Source: Cristatella mucedo
Taxonomy: Eukaryota; Bryozoa; Phylactolaemata; Cristatellidae
Assembly: GCA_009760855.2 (NCBI GenBank)
Contig: WPIO01000061.1
Location: forward strand, 494,001-558,000
Length of the DNA stretch: 64,000 nt
Direction of reading: 5' to 3'
Both the position numbers and the translations under genes were made by a program. The notes beneath the pieces were generated by a model, which made no database searches, was not told the DNA's origin, and saw nothing but the letters and a program-made list of their open reading frames with translations. Every line of letters begins with the position of its first letter. Position 1 is the first letter of the stretch. Of this stretch, positions 35,301 to 45,745 are shown piece by piece.

Positions 35301-35318
35301 AGCTTGTCCCTGGGTCAT
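24927..35318 (-). CDS. SSB: La (Lupus La / SSB) RNA-binding protein
   Basis: La binds the 3' oligo-U ends of RNA polymerase III transcripts, protecting and helping fold pre-tRNAs; it is mainly nuclear (family knowledge). Twelve coding exons: 35318-35247, 35163-35094, 33989-33883, 33747-33646, 31768-31661, 28859-28756, 28180-28105, 26932-26909 (tentative), 26793-26647, 25735-25618, 25429-25286, 25168-24927. Exons 1-4 give the La motif (YYFGDANMARDKFLLEQIKK, then FEVLCTFNRLKQLS and RRSPHKPLPEL). Exons 5-6 give RRM1, exon 7 the basic linker, and exons 9-10 the atypical RRM2. Exon 11 starts DAETDHWKQIFQDKKDKAKG and runs into an RGG stretch. Exon 12 is alanine/acid rich with EAKRAKVDS, a likely NLS. 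Total is about 440 residues against 408 in human La. Junction phases match everywhere except around exon 8, where the acceptor is uncertain. Confidence 0.93.
25286..25429 (-). CDS. SSB: La coding exon 11, RRM2 helix and RGG region
   Basis: Starts by completing a Gly codon, then DAETDHWKQIFQDKKDKAKG, the C-terminal helix that caps RRM2. It then runs into an Arg/Gly stretch with repeated GGRGG and GRGRG units. RGG tracts usually bind RNA nonspecifically and are methylated. Donor GTAAGA, phase 1. Confidence 0.9.
25618..25735 (-). CDS. SSB: La coding exon 10, RRM2
   Basis: Encodes AYVRFDTGIAQQAWDAAVKA then SDNGSVVVKAVSLTGNVLT. Beta-3, helix 2 and beta-4 of RRM2. Ends in phase 1 (ACA G, donor GTAACG). 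Confidence 0.92.
26647..26793 (-). CDS. SSB: La coding exon 9, RRM2
   Basis: 49 codons from KIAERITPGAILHLTWAAGS to VDAPKDAAE. GAILHLTW corresponds to beta-1 and LKEFFSTFGKVAWVD to helix 1 and beta-2 of the La C-terminal RRM. Acceptor TTATTTGCAG, donor GTTAGT. Confidence 0.92.
26909..26932 (-). CDS. SSB: La coding exon 8, tentative micro-exon
   Basis: Eight codons LREAEEDQ before a GTCAGC donor, in the charged linker. The acceptor that keeps phase 0 (AATGAAG) is weak. An upstream TTGTAG would give EMKLREAEEDQ but needs a different phase from exon 7. One further exon may be missed between 27 and 28.1 kb. Confidence 0.4.
27555..27905 (-). mobile_element. diverged LINE A fragment in La intron
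   Basis: Reverse complement carries LKSFTGHAVSFNHPKAWNAL (LINE C-terminal motif) and further upstream RT-derived sequence with stops. Confidence 0.65.
28105..28180 (-). CDS. SSB: La coding exon 7, linker
   Basis: Encodes DAYHKLKNEQRRKNTEEREK then GRQQY, a charged helix linking RRM1 to RRM2. The acceptor TTGTCAG is clear. The donor (TAC followed by GTGCCT) is the best available, so the 3' end carries some doubt. Confidence 0.8.
28756..28859 (-). CDS. SSB: La coding exon 6, second half of RRM1
   Basis: Starts GSVFALFAMKEDAKKFLESE, the RNP1-containing strand and helix 2 of RRM1, and ends EARMT plus two bases. Donor GTAAGC. The split AGG codon is completed by exon 7. Confidence 0.93.
29293..29345. 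repeat. (GA)n microsatellite
   Basis: About 53 bases of pure GA on plus, in the La intron between exons 5 and 6. Confidence 0.95.
29480..29850 (+). mobile_element. non-LTR element fragment of a third type
   Basis: Reads LSQHRWLPIKYRIKFPILSV and SDRLLVCAARVKLTSGSRQY, equivalent to the LHWLPIKYRI...L and RL..P....K..G.R.F segments of CR1-like RTs. The sequence differs from LINE A and LINE B. Confidence 0.55.
30725..31010 (-). mobile_element. LINE A 3' end in La intron
   Basis: AAT tail, hairpin and 3' UTR up to the CTAAATAGGTGTGTTTTTAG segment; 5'-truncated. Same sense as the La transcript. Confidence 0.8.
31661..31768 (-). CDS. SSB: La coding exon 5, first half of RRM1
   Basis: 36 codons, KRFPLETSLEKLQEYFAQFG then EVEQIQMRKNLKKAFK. 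Helix 1 and beta-2/beta-3 of RRM1. Donor GTCAGG, phase 0, joining GSVFALF in exon 6. Confidence 0.93.
32728..32975 (+). mobile_element. LINE A 3' end in La intron
   Basis: ACACACCTATTTAGGACAGC through GCGCCTAGAAAGAGATTGAG to the ATT tail. Opposite orientation to the copy at 30.7 kb. Confidence 0.85.
33541..33575. repeat. T21 next to G14 homopolymers
   Basis: Adjacent poly-T and poly-G, about 70 bases downstream of La exon 4 (minus strand: poly-C then poly-A). It could be an assembly-sensitive tract. Confidence 0.9.
33646..33747 (-). CDS. SSB: La coding exon 4, end of La motif
   Basis: 34 codons, VSDDGASVRRSPHKPLPELN to RSVYC. RRSPxxPLPE is the conserved La-motif exit and SVYC opens beta-1 of RRM1. 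Acceptor TTCACAG, donor GTGAGT. Confidence 0.93.
33883..33989 (-). CDS. SSB: La coding exon 3, La motif
   Basis: After completing the split Trp codon it reads VSFEVLCTFNRLKQLSDDRA and on to KSDAGLLQ. FNRL is the typical La-motif helix. Donor GTTCGG, phase 0. About 1.1 kb separates it from exon 2. Confidence 0.93.
34395..34520 (+). mobile_element. SINE-2 copy (LINE-tailed)
   Basis: GTGTGTGCTCGAGCCTCA is the box-B region, then TGTTAAGTGCCTGAATAGTG and TCAAGTTCACTTAGGGAGCT, the tail shared with LINE A. Confidence 0.6.
35094..35163 (-). CDS. SSB: La coding exon 2, core of La motif
   Basis: Encodes YYFGDANMARDKFLLEQIKK and DDG, plus the first base of a Trp codon completed in exon 3. The tyrosines, phenylalanine and aspartate of YYFGD are the conserved oligo-U pocket residues. 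Acceptor TTTTGTTTTAG, donor GTATCC. Confidence 0.95.
35247..35318 (-). CDS. SSB: La coding exon 1
   Basis: 24 codons, MTQGQAEAVDVPSDLEKK then IIRQVE, running directly into YYFGD of exon 2. The start ATG lies one base after a GGCTTGCAG acceptor, so an upstream noncoding exon is expected. The donor is GTATGA, phase 0. Confidence 0.9.
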
Positions 35319-35329
35319 TCTGCAAGCCA

Positions 35330-36790
35330 AAAACATTTTTTGACGTCAGCTAAATGTACGCCTGCCCAACGACATGTGCACTATTGGGGAGGTCTACATG
35401 TCACGACTTGCTAAGACCGGTCGTTGCATCAGCGGCTGCTGAATTGACGTCCAATGACACTGGCTTGACATTATTACGCTGTTTGTAAGCTCCAGCAGAT
35501 TTGCCAGAGCACTCTCCTAGCAATAACAGCTGGAAGCCGAAACAGAGCCGGCCCAGTAGTTGTGGCATCTGCTAGAGCTGCCACGGATGTGCGAGATTTT
35601 TAACATTTCGCTCGTGGCTGAAATCTCGAAAGCCCTAAATGAAAGCATATGTCTGCAGTGGTTGATAAATGTGCACGTTTCCGAACCTTTCGGCATGCAG
35701 AGGGAATGATGACTAGCATCTGTGACAGCTGACAAATGACACGAAAAAAGTCTCCAGTGACATATCGGTGAGCTAATTCCCAATGTCACTGTAATGTAAT
35801 GCATCTCCAATCATGCCTCCTTGACACTTGTCCTCTGCAGTGAGGGCGGTTTGTGAAAAGCACCTTTAAGGATATTCACAGAAACCACAAGAAAAAATCT
35901 CAATAATCAAAGACAACCAGCCATCTCCACATTAACAAGTTTCTATCTAAGGTCCACACAGGTAGGGCATTTGGTAACCGATGGCTTAACGAACCAAGGC
36001 TTTTTCGATAGCAAAACTGCCGGCGAAGCATGAAAAGTATTGAGAGATAGCTTGAAAATCCTGGATGCTCAAGCTCATTCTTCTAGTCATGCATGAACAT
36101 GCATTGCACACAACACAGTCACCAGCAAGTCTTCTGATGCTTGAAAAATTTCAACAATCACCATGATTAATGTTAATTTTGATGCAACTGTTGACATCAG
36201 TGGTAATGATCAGTATGTCCCAGATCAACTACAGAAAATCCCTGATGCCAAGAAAGGGGACCTCGGCAATCTTTTCTGTAATGTGTGAAGTAATGCCGAG
36301 TATGAAATATGCAAGCAAACGTGAAGCTTACACAGCAACTCTATATTTCGAGCGGTGAACATTATTGACCCAAGGCAAATAACGAATCACCCCGAGAAGA
36401 ACTGAGAACCAACAAAAAGGCTTCCCTGATCCAAGGGTAGAACTGCATGCTAAATAACTGACATGTCAGAGTCTGCCACAAAGGTTATCTAAAGTTAGGC
36501 AGAGCACATAAATTTGTCTCTTCCCACAGATTTAATTGTCAGACTGACAGACATAGCGATGATCGACCGAGACTCGTGAACAACCAGGCACTGGTCACAT
36601 GCTAGAAAGAAAGCATGCCAAATAATTAGTGACAGCATGCATAATTTCAGCACAAATAAGAGCACAAGAATAATCCAAATCGGAGCAAATGTTTCGAAGA
36701 ACCAGTGGTTTATAGCTTCTCTTTAGATGACGAGTCAGGGGATGTCGGTAGTTAGTTTCAGGATCTGGAAGCATGCCCACTGAATAAAGG
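35330..36790. other. upstream of La coding start, nothing recognised
   Basis: Probably the first intron of La if the 39.0-kb exon is right. It holds a 30-base LINE B tail scrap (about 35785-35815) and no exon. Confidence 0.35.
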
Positions 36791-36794
36791 CCAT

Positions 36795-36940
36795 ACCTTG
36801 CGTGGTCCAGGGGTTGAGGTGCTCTCCTTGATGACCGAGATCAAGGTGATCGCTTGGACGACTGAGGCTGTGGGCGATAGGAGCGACTGGACAGCGATTA
36901 AGTTACTTAAGTCACTAAACAAATGCATTATATTTATTTT
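36795..36940 (+). mobile_element. SINE-2 copy
   Basis: TGGTCCAGGGGTTGAGGTGC (box A region), then a degraded box B and AGCGATTAAGTTACTTAAGT as tail. More diverged than the copy at 57.2 kb. Confidence 0.5.
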
Positions 36941-37394
36941 ACATTTGCCTAATTTCACAGGCCAGAAGACCAGCAAGCTGTGAGTTACAGAAGTCGAGAT
37001 GGTATAGTTGGTAAGACTCTTCTGCTGCCATGCAAATGTCTAATCAGCAAACCGTAACTATGAACCAGCGGTACATCCTACCACCTTGCGTTTTCTTTCA
37101 ACCTCTTCCTTCCTTCACTGTCATCATTTACCAAGGATATTATTTTTAAGCACCGTTCGAGTAATGCGAAACAAGGTTTCTCACATGCATCAAAACACCC
37201 CACCATGAAAATGCCCTTAAAAGACTGTCGATAATGTCCACAGTAATGATCCAGGGTTCAAAGCAAGCTATTTGCATATCGAACTATGGGTCCGAGTTCA
37301 AAACTAGACAAGAGATTGATTTGATTGGTAAAAAGGACAAGCTACTCAATAGGACTGCTTGATATGTCAGGAGTTAGGACTCTTTGCAAGGTCT

Positions 37395-37470
37395 TAAAAT
37401 AATAATACACTTGATAATGTGCCATTAGAGAACTCAATCTTTCTAGGTACTTCAATTTGCTGCTAAGGAA
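37395..37470 (-). mobile_element. LINE A 3' tail
   Basis: AATAATACACTTGATAATGT, then GAGAACTCAATC. Hairpin and tail only. Confidence 0.6.
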
Positions 37471-37944
37471 AATCGCTCCGCGTGCCACGTGCACACACTA
37501 AACTTCAGTCTTGCAATCCTAACTTACATGTTTTAATACCTGCAGATCCCGGTTTTGGCATCCCAGATGCCTGCCAAGACTTTATGACTGTTAGGGTTCT
37601 ATTGGAGGATGCTCCTAGTTGACAATGTCTTTACATCATAATTTAAAAATTGTGAATGCAGTGACAAAAACTACATGAAATAATCTGAATCGATAGATTG
37701 TACAAGCGTTTGCAAGACCAGTGACACAAAATTTGTAGCAGCATAAAACTTCCTACGGTACTTGGACTCCTAGTAGTCAAGCACCAATCAGTCAGTGGCC
37801 TTTTGTGATTCCAAAAGTACTAATAAATCTAGAGCTACTGACACTTTGTTTCAGTGCATGCTAGAAATATACGCCTAGCATTAGAAAGACTGCTCAGCCT
37901 GATTTGGTAGGCTTACAGCTAAACCAACTGCAGCTTTTATATGT

Positions 37945-38060
37945 ATCTGCCTGTAACGCCACAAAGACTACGAGGGTATTACGCAGGAAAGTTTTGTATA
38001 GCTCACTCATAGCCGAAGCGGGTCGGCTTTTGGTAAGCGCTCGGTAGCCAACAATTTCTT
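37945..38060 (-). mobile_element. LINE B 3' fragment
   Basis: AGTTTTGTATAGCTCACTCA and GGTAGCCAAC match the LINE B copies at 0.2 and 60.6 kb. Confidence 0.65.
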
Positions 38061-38182
38061 TTTCACCAGCCACGTGCTAGAGTGGCCTTTTCCCATAGGG
38101 CGTATGTATCTCGACAGGGCCCCCTGGTTTGGCCCATGCTAAGGTGCAGTTCTCGTAGGCATGCTATTTAAATGAATTATAC

Positions 38183-38195
38183 ATATATATATACG

Positions 38196-38222
<27 letters not shown>
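38183..38222. repeat. (TA)n microsatellite
   Basis: TA-rich run with a few CA/GT changes. Confidence 0.85.
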
Positions 38223-38226
<4 letters not shown>

Positions 38227-39011
38227 GGAAATGTATATATTAACACCACGCAACGACTGCAGCAGTATACAGCAAGCATAGCTATAGCGTGCATAGATGG
38301 CAAAGCCAAGCAGTCTCTCTACACAGCTGGCTAACGGATCGAGGGTCCGTAGCTGGGCTGGGACAGGCGCCGATTTGCTGTAGTGTTATGTATGACCATA
38401 AAAACGCAATTTTAACAATATATTTTCACAACAATGATAATGCTGATGCAAACCTGCACTACAGTAGTGATCTGGAATTCTCGCAAATGCAGGTACTGCG
38501 AGTGAGAACACGTGGCGACAATGCCAAATTAAGCTGGTCGGCAAAGCTTAAGGCGCAATACCAACGCGCAAAATGTCCTGATTAAGCGATCACAAATCTG
38601 GTAGCACAGCTGCGCAACCGGATAGGGAGATGAGCGGTCATGCGATAATAGACTCAAACCAGATTTGAGTTTCGCGCGATCATTTCGGGCCACGTGCCAC
38701 AGCCAGTTAGATCGATGCACAAGTATCGCATACAAAAATGGTCACGAAACACTGGCTAAGAATATTTTAAACCATGATTGAGCGAACGCATATACGCTGG
38801 CTAAGCAAACACATTACAACCGCCAAACAGGACAACGGGCTCGGTGTCACAAAAATGGATACGATAACAAGACGGGCGGCGGCTAAGCGCAAAGCAAGCC
38901 GGTAAGGTAAGCGAGACACTATTGCTCGGCCATATGCACGACGTATTAGACAGCTAGAGATACTAATATTCGGAGGCGGGGCGGCGCTAAAGCAGGAGTG
39001 CGCATACCTAC

Positions 39012-39120
39012 CTCAGTGAGTAGCTGAACAACGGAACTAGTGCGGCGGCTGGCGGGACTACAAGCACGTGGTCACTCGCTTCGGCAGCGTCTGACCGTTG
39101 ATGAGCTGATGACAGCGTTT
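39012..39120 (-). promoter_or_regulatory. probable La 5' UTR exon and promoter
   Basis: On the minus strand a strong donor (CACTGAG followed by GTAGGT) ends a CG-rich segment at 39012. It includes a CACGTG E-box at about 39065. The La start codon sits one base inside an internal exon, so a noncoding first exon is needed, and this is the best candidate upstream. The link is inferred, not shown. Confidence 0.4.
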
Positions 39121-39492
39121 GTGTCACAATATTTTTTTATAAATAATAAATGTTATAATGAATTTATAAATGTTAAATGTAGAGTTTAAAACAGCCGCAC
39201 AGTGGATACATGGTTGGCTACTGTGATAGCGTCCCCATCTGAAAAAAGACTTCCGGCACCAAGGCGGGGGGGGGGGGGGAGGGAGATTCCCCAATGTTTG
39301 TTTGTTGGCAGGCACTTACTCGGAATCTCCTGCAGCCTGCTCAGTCGTACATATATTTGCTGCACAATGCATAATTTAATTGCCTTAGCCATGCTGAGGC
39401 TGTTGCAGGTTCCAGCTTGCGCTCAACAGCGTCGCATTCGCTACCTGAGGTCTCGACGGACCGAGGCAGCCAGAGCTAAGCATCTGAGCATC

Positions 39493-39497
<5 letters not shown>

Positions 39498-39547
<50 letters not shown>

Positions 39548-39576
39548 TGTGTGTGTGTGTGTGTGTGCGTGTTTGT
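39498..39576. repeat. (GT)n microsatellite
   Basis: Nearly pure GT with one GTGAGT interruption, just upstream of the proposed La promoter. Confidence 0.95.
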
Positions 39577-40264
39577 AATGCCTGAGAACTTAAAACAAAA
39601 GGTGGTGGAAAAGGCCAATTTGCAGCTGCACGCTTCTGACGCTGCCAGATTTGTCTGCACCATCTCTCGATTTGGGCAATAGTTGCGTTGAATTCGCAGC
39701 TCAGTGGCTCAGAAGAGAAAGCCCTGACGTTCCACCGACACACTGGTTTTCAGAGCGACCGCGTGCTGAATCGCCAGCTAGTGACGAAGGTGGCAGCCAG
39801 TTGCCTCCTCATGCAGCAGCCTGCAAGGGCTGCTATAGAAAATCTGAATGTTGGTCATTTATTTTGCTGCAACCTACTTGGCTTGTCACAGCCAATTATC
39901 GTTTTTAAGAATAGTTTACCATAGGCTGCCAAACAGTCTCGCCACTTAGTGAAACTCGACATATCTAGCGCCAATTATTCAAATCGTTCATGGTTTGCGA
40001 AAGACCAGCAACTCAGCTACAAACTAACACTTGTCATGGGAACTCCAACCACTTTTCTACCGCACGAACATTTCGGTGTGCTTCTAATCCTTATTCACTG
40101 ACCTATTTTTACTGTGTTAGAAACTATGACGAACTATTTTGGCTAAATTGGAAACTATTAAAATCATTCGTCATAGTCCTTATAATTTAAATTTTAAATT
40201 GAAAAGACTCAAAAGTAATAATAATAATAAATTTGTATAAAACCTTCAGGTAAATCAACCCCTT

Positions 40265-41872
40265 TCTACAATAATACACTTGATAATACACTTGATAAAG
40301 CGCCCTCAGAGAACTCAATCTCTCTCTAGGCGCTTTACATTTGCTGCAAAGGGAAATGCAATTGAATGGTTGAGTAAAATCATGCTTGACAAACAAACAA
40401 AATGAATAACATGGTTAGGGGTGACATGCACAGGGTCAGCATGCAAATGTGGTTAGTGGCAGCATGCACAGTATCAGCACGCATAAGCACATCAAGGACG
40501 AATCACTAAATGGGACCCACTAAATGCTGTCCTAATTAGGTGTGTTTTTAAGTTCTTTTTAAATGTGGTCAAGTCAGGGGATGTTCTGACTCGAGTCGGG
40601 AGGGAGTTCCAGGCTTTGGGAGCATACGAACTAAGTGCACGGTCTCCAAAAGATTTGAGGTTTGTACAAGGCATTGGTAGACTGTTAAATTCCGAAAAGC
40701 AGGTGGTACGATGCTTGGTTTGGTGAGGGAGTAGATCTGAGAGATAGGCCGGAGCCAAAGGATCAAGTGACCTAAAAGTTAGTGACACAACCTTGAAGTC
40801 AATCCGTTGCTTGACTGGTAGCCAGTGCAGGTCGGCGAGAAGTGGAGTAATGTGGCAACTGCGAGGCTCACGACAGACAAGCCTAGCTGCAGAGCTTTCG
40901 CCATCTGTAATCGCCTGATCGCACATGCCGGTAGGCCAGCGAGCAGTGAGTTACAGAAGTCAAGGCAGGATGTCACAAATGCATGGACCAACTTATACGT
41001 GGCATTTATATATAAACAAGCCCGAATTTTAGCAATGTTATGTAGCTAAAAGTAGGCAGGCTTGACTGTGGAGCTGATGTGGTCGTCTAACAAGAGGTCA
41101 CTTTGGAACATGACACCTAGATTTCGAGCTGATTCAACGGGAGATATGCTGGCAGAATCAATTTTGAGAGTCAGCCTTTCCAATTTTTGAATCAGACTGA
41201 GTTTTCCCATAGCTAGTAAGTTTGTTTTACCATCGTTTAGTTTTAGAAAATTTGCTGCCATCCATGTGTGGATGTCATTAATACATGCAGCAAGTGAGTT
41301 GAGAGAATTCGAGGTGCTCGAAGGCTGGGAGAGATCAAAGCAAAGGTCCAAAGGTATGTGGTTGATCGTCGACATCAGCGTTGCTAGATTGTGCATTTGT
41401 GATTCAACAATATTTTTATGGAAACAAGACTTGACCTTTGCTAAGATCGATTGGTACAATCTGTAATAGTCCTTGTATGTCTGTTGATGTATAATCAGTC
41501 CTGATCTTTGATCCTGAGCTTTCTCAAGCTTTCGCTAAGTTGACCTAGTTGTTTAATGTCTGCGATAAACTATCGGCCGTCTCAGGGAGGACGCATGGTG
41601 CGCTGAGTCAGAGGTTCAAACTTGTCAAGAATGTCAGCTGGTATCGTGTTTTAGCGATCTACAAATGATGGCAGGTCAGGAGGGGGACTGAGCAGCAGAG
41701 GCAAAGCAGATATTCCGAAGAGGATCATCCCTCGCGGACAGCGTAGATGTCAAGGGTCTTGACATTTCGCGATTCACAGGTGATTTTTGATGAGGAGAAG
41801 GAAAGCACACACTGTAGACTGAATGAGATCTGAATGTGGTCAGATAAGCATAATTGAGTAATAATGATGTAT
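40265..41872 (-). mobile_element. LINE A copy, 3' UTR to endonuclease end
   Basis: The frame at 40492-40926 gives [20 protein letters not shown] to KAWNSLPTRVRTSP. The frame at 41046-41459 gives [20 protein letters not shown] and VMFQSDLLLDDHISSTVK. Beyond 41.5 kb lies decayed endonuclease C-terminal sequence. RT palm missing or broken. Confidence 0.85.
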
Positions 41873-42091
41873 CGATTCCTGGAAGGGGCTGCTTAGCCAG
41901 CCAACGATGTGCCGGGCCGCTTCCAGGAAGGAAGGGCCGAGCGAGCTAACCTAGAGTTCCGCTGGGACTGGGCCTCCGGGCGGAGCTATCGCGTGCTAGC
42001 CCACCCGCGTCCCCCCCCCCCGTGGGCGTCCGTGTGAATAAACGTTTCATGAAGCCCGCCACGGTAATTTCTCGTCGTCGCGCGTGCTCAG
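41873..42091 (+). mobile_element. candidate solo LTR
   Basis: A CG-rich block between two inverted LINE A copies. It runs from TGTATCGATTCCTGG to CGCGTGCTCA, so TG...CA ends, with an AATAAA about 60 bases before the end. A 4-bp ATGA flank on both sides may be a target duplication. No second copy is in the window, so this is only a proposal. Confidence 0.35.
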
Positions 42092-42159
42092 ATGAATAAA
42101 AAATTCGAAATATTTTGGCAATTAACTAGAACTGATGAACTGATGATAAAGCTCGGCGA

Positions 42160-43434
42160 TGCGTTTACCCATTTTGATGGTAGCAGCAGAGACTTTTCGG
42201 CCAGGATTCGAGGTCGAGGTGCAGCAGAATGGAGTACCTCAGGGCTCCGTGCTAGGTCCGGTTCTTTTCACGGTTTATACTCTCCCTCTTGCTGATGTGA
42301 TTGCCAAGCACAATCTAGGCTTTCACTTCTATGCGGATGACACTCAGTTGTACCTTTGCTTTGATCCCTCCCAGCCTTCGAGCACCTCAAATTCTTGAAG
42401 CTCACTTGCTGCATGCATCGATGACATCCGCACATGGATGGCAGCAAATTTTCTAAAACTAAACGATGACACAACTAACTTACTAGTTATGGGCAAACCC
42501 AGTGTGATTCAGAGAATGGAAAGGCTGACTCTCAAAATTGGCTCTGCCAGCATATCTTCTGTCGAATCAGCTCGAAATCTAGATGTCATATTCCAAAGCG
42601 ACCCCTTGTTAGACGACCATATCAGCTCCACTGTCAAATCTGCCTATTTTTAGCTTCATAATATTGCTAAAATTCGGGCTTGTTTAGATAAGGATACCAC
42701 GTCCAAGTTGGTCCATGCATTCGTGACATCTCGTCTCGACTTCTGCAACTCACTGCTTACTGGCCTACCAGCATGTGCGATCAGGCGATTGCAGCTGGTG
42801 CAAAACTCTGCAGCTAGGCTTGTCTGTCGTGAGCCTCGCAGTTGCCACATTACTCCACTTCTCGCCGACCTGCACTGGCTACCAGTCAAGCAACGGATTG
42901 ACTTCAAGGTTTTGTCACTCACTTTTAGGTCACTTCATTCTATGGCTCCAGCCTATCTGTCAGATACACTACCCCATCAGGCCAAGCATCGTACCACCCA
43001 CCCGCTTTTCGGAATCCAACAGTCTAGAAATACCTCGTACAAACCTTAAATCCTTTGGAGACTGTGCATTTAGTTCATATGCTCCCAAAGCCTGGAACTC
43101 CCTCCCGACCTGCGTCAGAACATCCCCTGACCTGACTACATTTAAAAGGAACCTAAAAACACACCTATTTAGGACAGCATTTAGTGGCACGGGTCCCTGT
43201 GATTCGTCCTTGATGTGCTTATGCTTGCTGACACTGTGCATGCTGCAACTAACCACATTTGCATGCTGACCCTGTGCATGTCACCCCTAACCACATCATT
43301 CATTTTGTTTGTTTTTCAAGCATGATTTTACCTACCATTCAATTGCATTTCCCTTTGCAGCAAATGTAAAGCGCCTAGAATGAGATTAAGTTCTCTGAGG
43401 GCGCTTTATCAAGTACATTATTATCATTATTATT
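42160..43434 (+). mobile_element. LINE A copy, RT palm to 3' tail
   Basis: Contains [20 protein letters not shown] and [11 protein letters not shown], so the catalytic YADD is intact, with only a few stops through RNLDVIFQSD and the C-terminal motif to the 3' hairpin and ATT tail. Confidence 0.88.
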
Positions 43435-43437
43435 AAT

Positions 43438-44390
43438 GTCGAAGACTCGGCGAAGTCGTTACCGCTGTTCTTTACTTGAGGTGGTTTCGCGGCGTTTTAG
43501 GGATTGAGTGAGGAGGACAGGGTGAATGTCACACGGTAAAGAGAGCGCTGACCGCGGCTTTTTCGCCGAATCGTTTCCGTGCGCACGACCAGCTTTCACC
43601 CAGACAGCTGTTCGCTGGCGAGACCGTTGACGTATACGCGGTGAATCTCAGGCGGCTCAGGTTTCGTTCGCGACGTTTGCTGCTGAAGGCGCGGTCGCCT
43701 TTGTCGAAGGACGGCTGCTGCCAGATGTGTTTTAAAGGCAACCGAAGGCTGCTTTTAACTTTTACCCAGGCTCGGTTGGCTGGGACCAGACGGCTGTAAG
43801 GATGGTCACCGGCTAGGCCGCTGTCGGACCTTAGGTATGGCCGGATGTGTGGTGACGAGAGGTCACCGGGGCTCTTGGGTAGGAGAAGTTGGCTGAGTAA
43901 GTCGTGGTGTTGGAGGCTCCTGGTCTCGCCGAGTTATGCTCCTGGATTCGTGCAGGCGTGCTGCGGTGCTGCTGCCGCGCACGCAAGGGAACGATACCCA
44001 AGGCCCGATCGTAGCCGGATAGCACGCTCGTTGAGACTTGCATATTCCGCGTTCCCCGTGTAGCATGTTCCTGACCCCCCGTGTGTTAGCATCTTTCGGT
44101 GGAAGCTCTTGACTGTGGTAGTTGTCGACTGGATTAGCCAAGCAGTTACTCAGCTAGCTTGTACGGTGTATGCTTGTACTGGTGGGACGGATGCCGGCGA
44201 CGGTGTGACGATGGAAGCCGAATGACCAACTAACACGTTTGTTCGCGCTTGCTGCGTCGTCTTTCGCCCTTATAGTGTGCTTTGTTTAGGACCCTCCCTG
44301 CAGACTTGTTTTATTCCCCTGTTGTTGTTGGCGCATGCGTTATTATAAAGAGGTTTAACCTGACGGCCGCTCGTCTTACCCTAGGTAAGT
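43438..44390 (+). other. GC-rich block upstream of the Gypsy remnant, possible LTR/leader
   Basis: CG-rich sequence starting right after a LINE A tail with TGTCGAAGACTC. Near its end a TTATTATAAAG signal is followed by GTTTAACCTGACGG. Its position before the pol remnant suggests LTR or leader, but no matching 3' copy was found. Confidence 0.25.
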
Positions 44391-45648
44391 GGCATGGCGA
44401 GCGGCAGCGTGGCCGGAGTATGGCGGGGTTTGGCGGGAACTAGCCTTTGACCCCGGGAACTCGGCTACAAACTTATCGAGATTGGCCGTTCTTGCAGCAA
44501 TTGAGCGGGCCCGACACCTTGTTATCGACGCTAACATTTGCTTGGTGGGCACCGAGTGAGTAGTGCAAGTAGTTGCGGACCGCAAGCGACGAAGCTCTTT
44601 AATTCTTTGCTTTAGGCGCCGCCAGGCTGGACGCGTAGCGTCGGCATGTCCGAGCTATTCGAGTGCCCCGGTGTAACCGAAAAACGAGTGGGGCATGCGA
44701 AAGACTGCACCGCGGCGTATCTTCCGACAAATGCGTAACTACCTTGGATGACGGCCGTGTTTGACGGGCATTCGGCGAAGGCTCTCGTTGACACACGCTG
44801 CAGGCGTTCCGTAATATCCCGAAGGCTAAACCGGCGCGCCTCTGCTTGAGCCCGTTAAAGGGCCCGCCATAATAGTGGACGGTATGAAAACGGCATGCAG
44901 ATACACGTGCGGAGTGGATGTCGACTTTCACGGACGACCGTCGTGCATCTGAGCTGCCTCGTGGCCGTGAACCTGCCGAGCTACGAGCAGCATGGATTGC
45001 ATTGCTGCATGGACGCAGTGGACAGCATGGACGCCGTGCTCAGTCTCGGAAGCGTGCGGGTCAGCATCGACGGTGCGGACCTGCGCAAGTGGAGTTTTGC
45101 AGCAAGATGCGAGACGCTGCGGTTGCCGAGTGAGTCACCATTACTTGCCGAGGAGAACCTGTCTATCGCCGACAAGGATTTCTCCGCGACGTTCGCTTAC
45201 GGTGCCCTGACGGTGCCATGAGTTTCGAGTGATGGCACGCACGACCCCACACTGGTGAATCAGTTAACCCTTCGCACCACATTTCTCAGTCCGATCGAGC
45301 TGCATACTAGTCGGTGGTAAAAGAGTGGCTGCGATCTAGATGGCTGACGCCGTATACTGGTGAGTGCTCCGGTCTTATTCCTTTAATGGCTGGAGTTTAG
45401 GCTAGCAAGGATAAAGTGAGGCCTGTGATGGACTACTGAGAGTTAAGAGAAAGCTTTCCTACGTGGAAGAAATTATTTGTCAATAACACCGTTGTGTCCA
45501 ACGACCGAGCCAGCGAATTATTGCAGCGCTCTGATCTCGAAGCCACTTGAGCCGCTGCTGAACAGCCGCATATTGAGACTGCGAGTACGGTGTCATAAAA
45601 CGAGTTTGTGAGATGCCGGGACAATAAAAAATGAAACATGTATTACCT

Positions 45649-45745
45649 GATTTAGCAGCCTCATTTATATAGTATAGCGGCAGAAGAGCCTTAACGGCTA
45701 TCACCAACACTTGCAGCTGGCCATCAAGGGTTGCACTAAGTGCCT
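45649..45745 (-). mobile_element. SINE-1 3' part, minus strand
   Basis: Reverse complement ends with the GAGGCTGCTAAATCAG-type tail and contains GGTGATAGCCGTTAAGGCTC. Inserted in the deleted RT zone of the Gypsy remnant. Confidence 0.65.

Noticed and set aside
42656-42922. Antisense frames over LINE copies (also at 13.5, 53.4 and 53.7 kb)
   Set aside because: Shadow frames of the RT-coding strand, repeated wherever LINE A occurs.
44895-45221. Novel host gene of 108 residues
   Set aside because: Order and motifs fit the protease/RT-start part of a Gypsy pol that continues downstream through RNase H and integrase.
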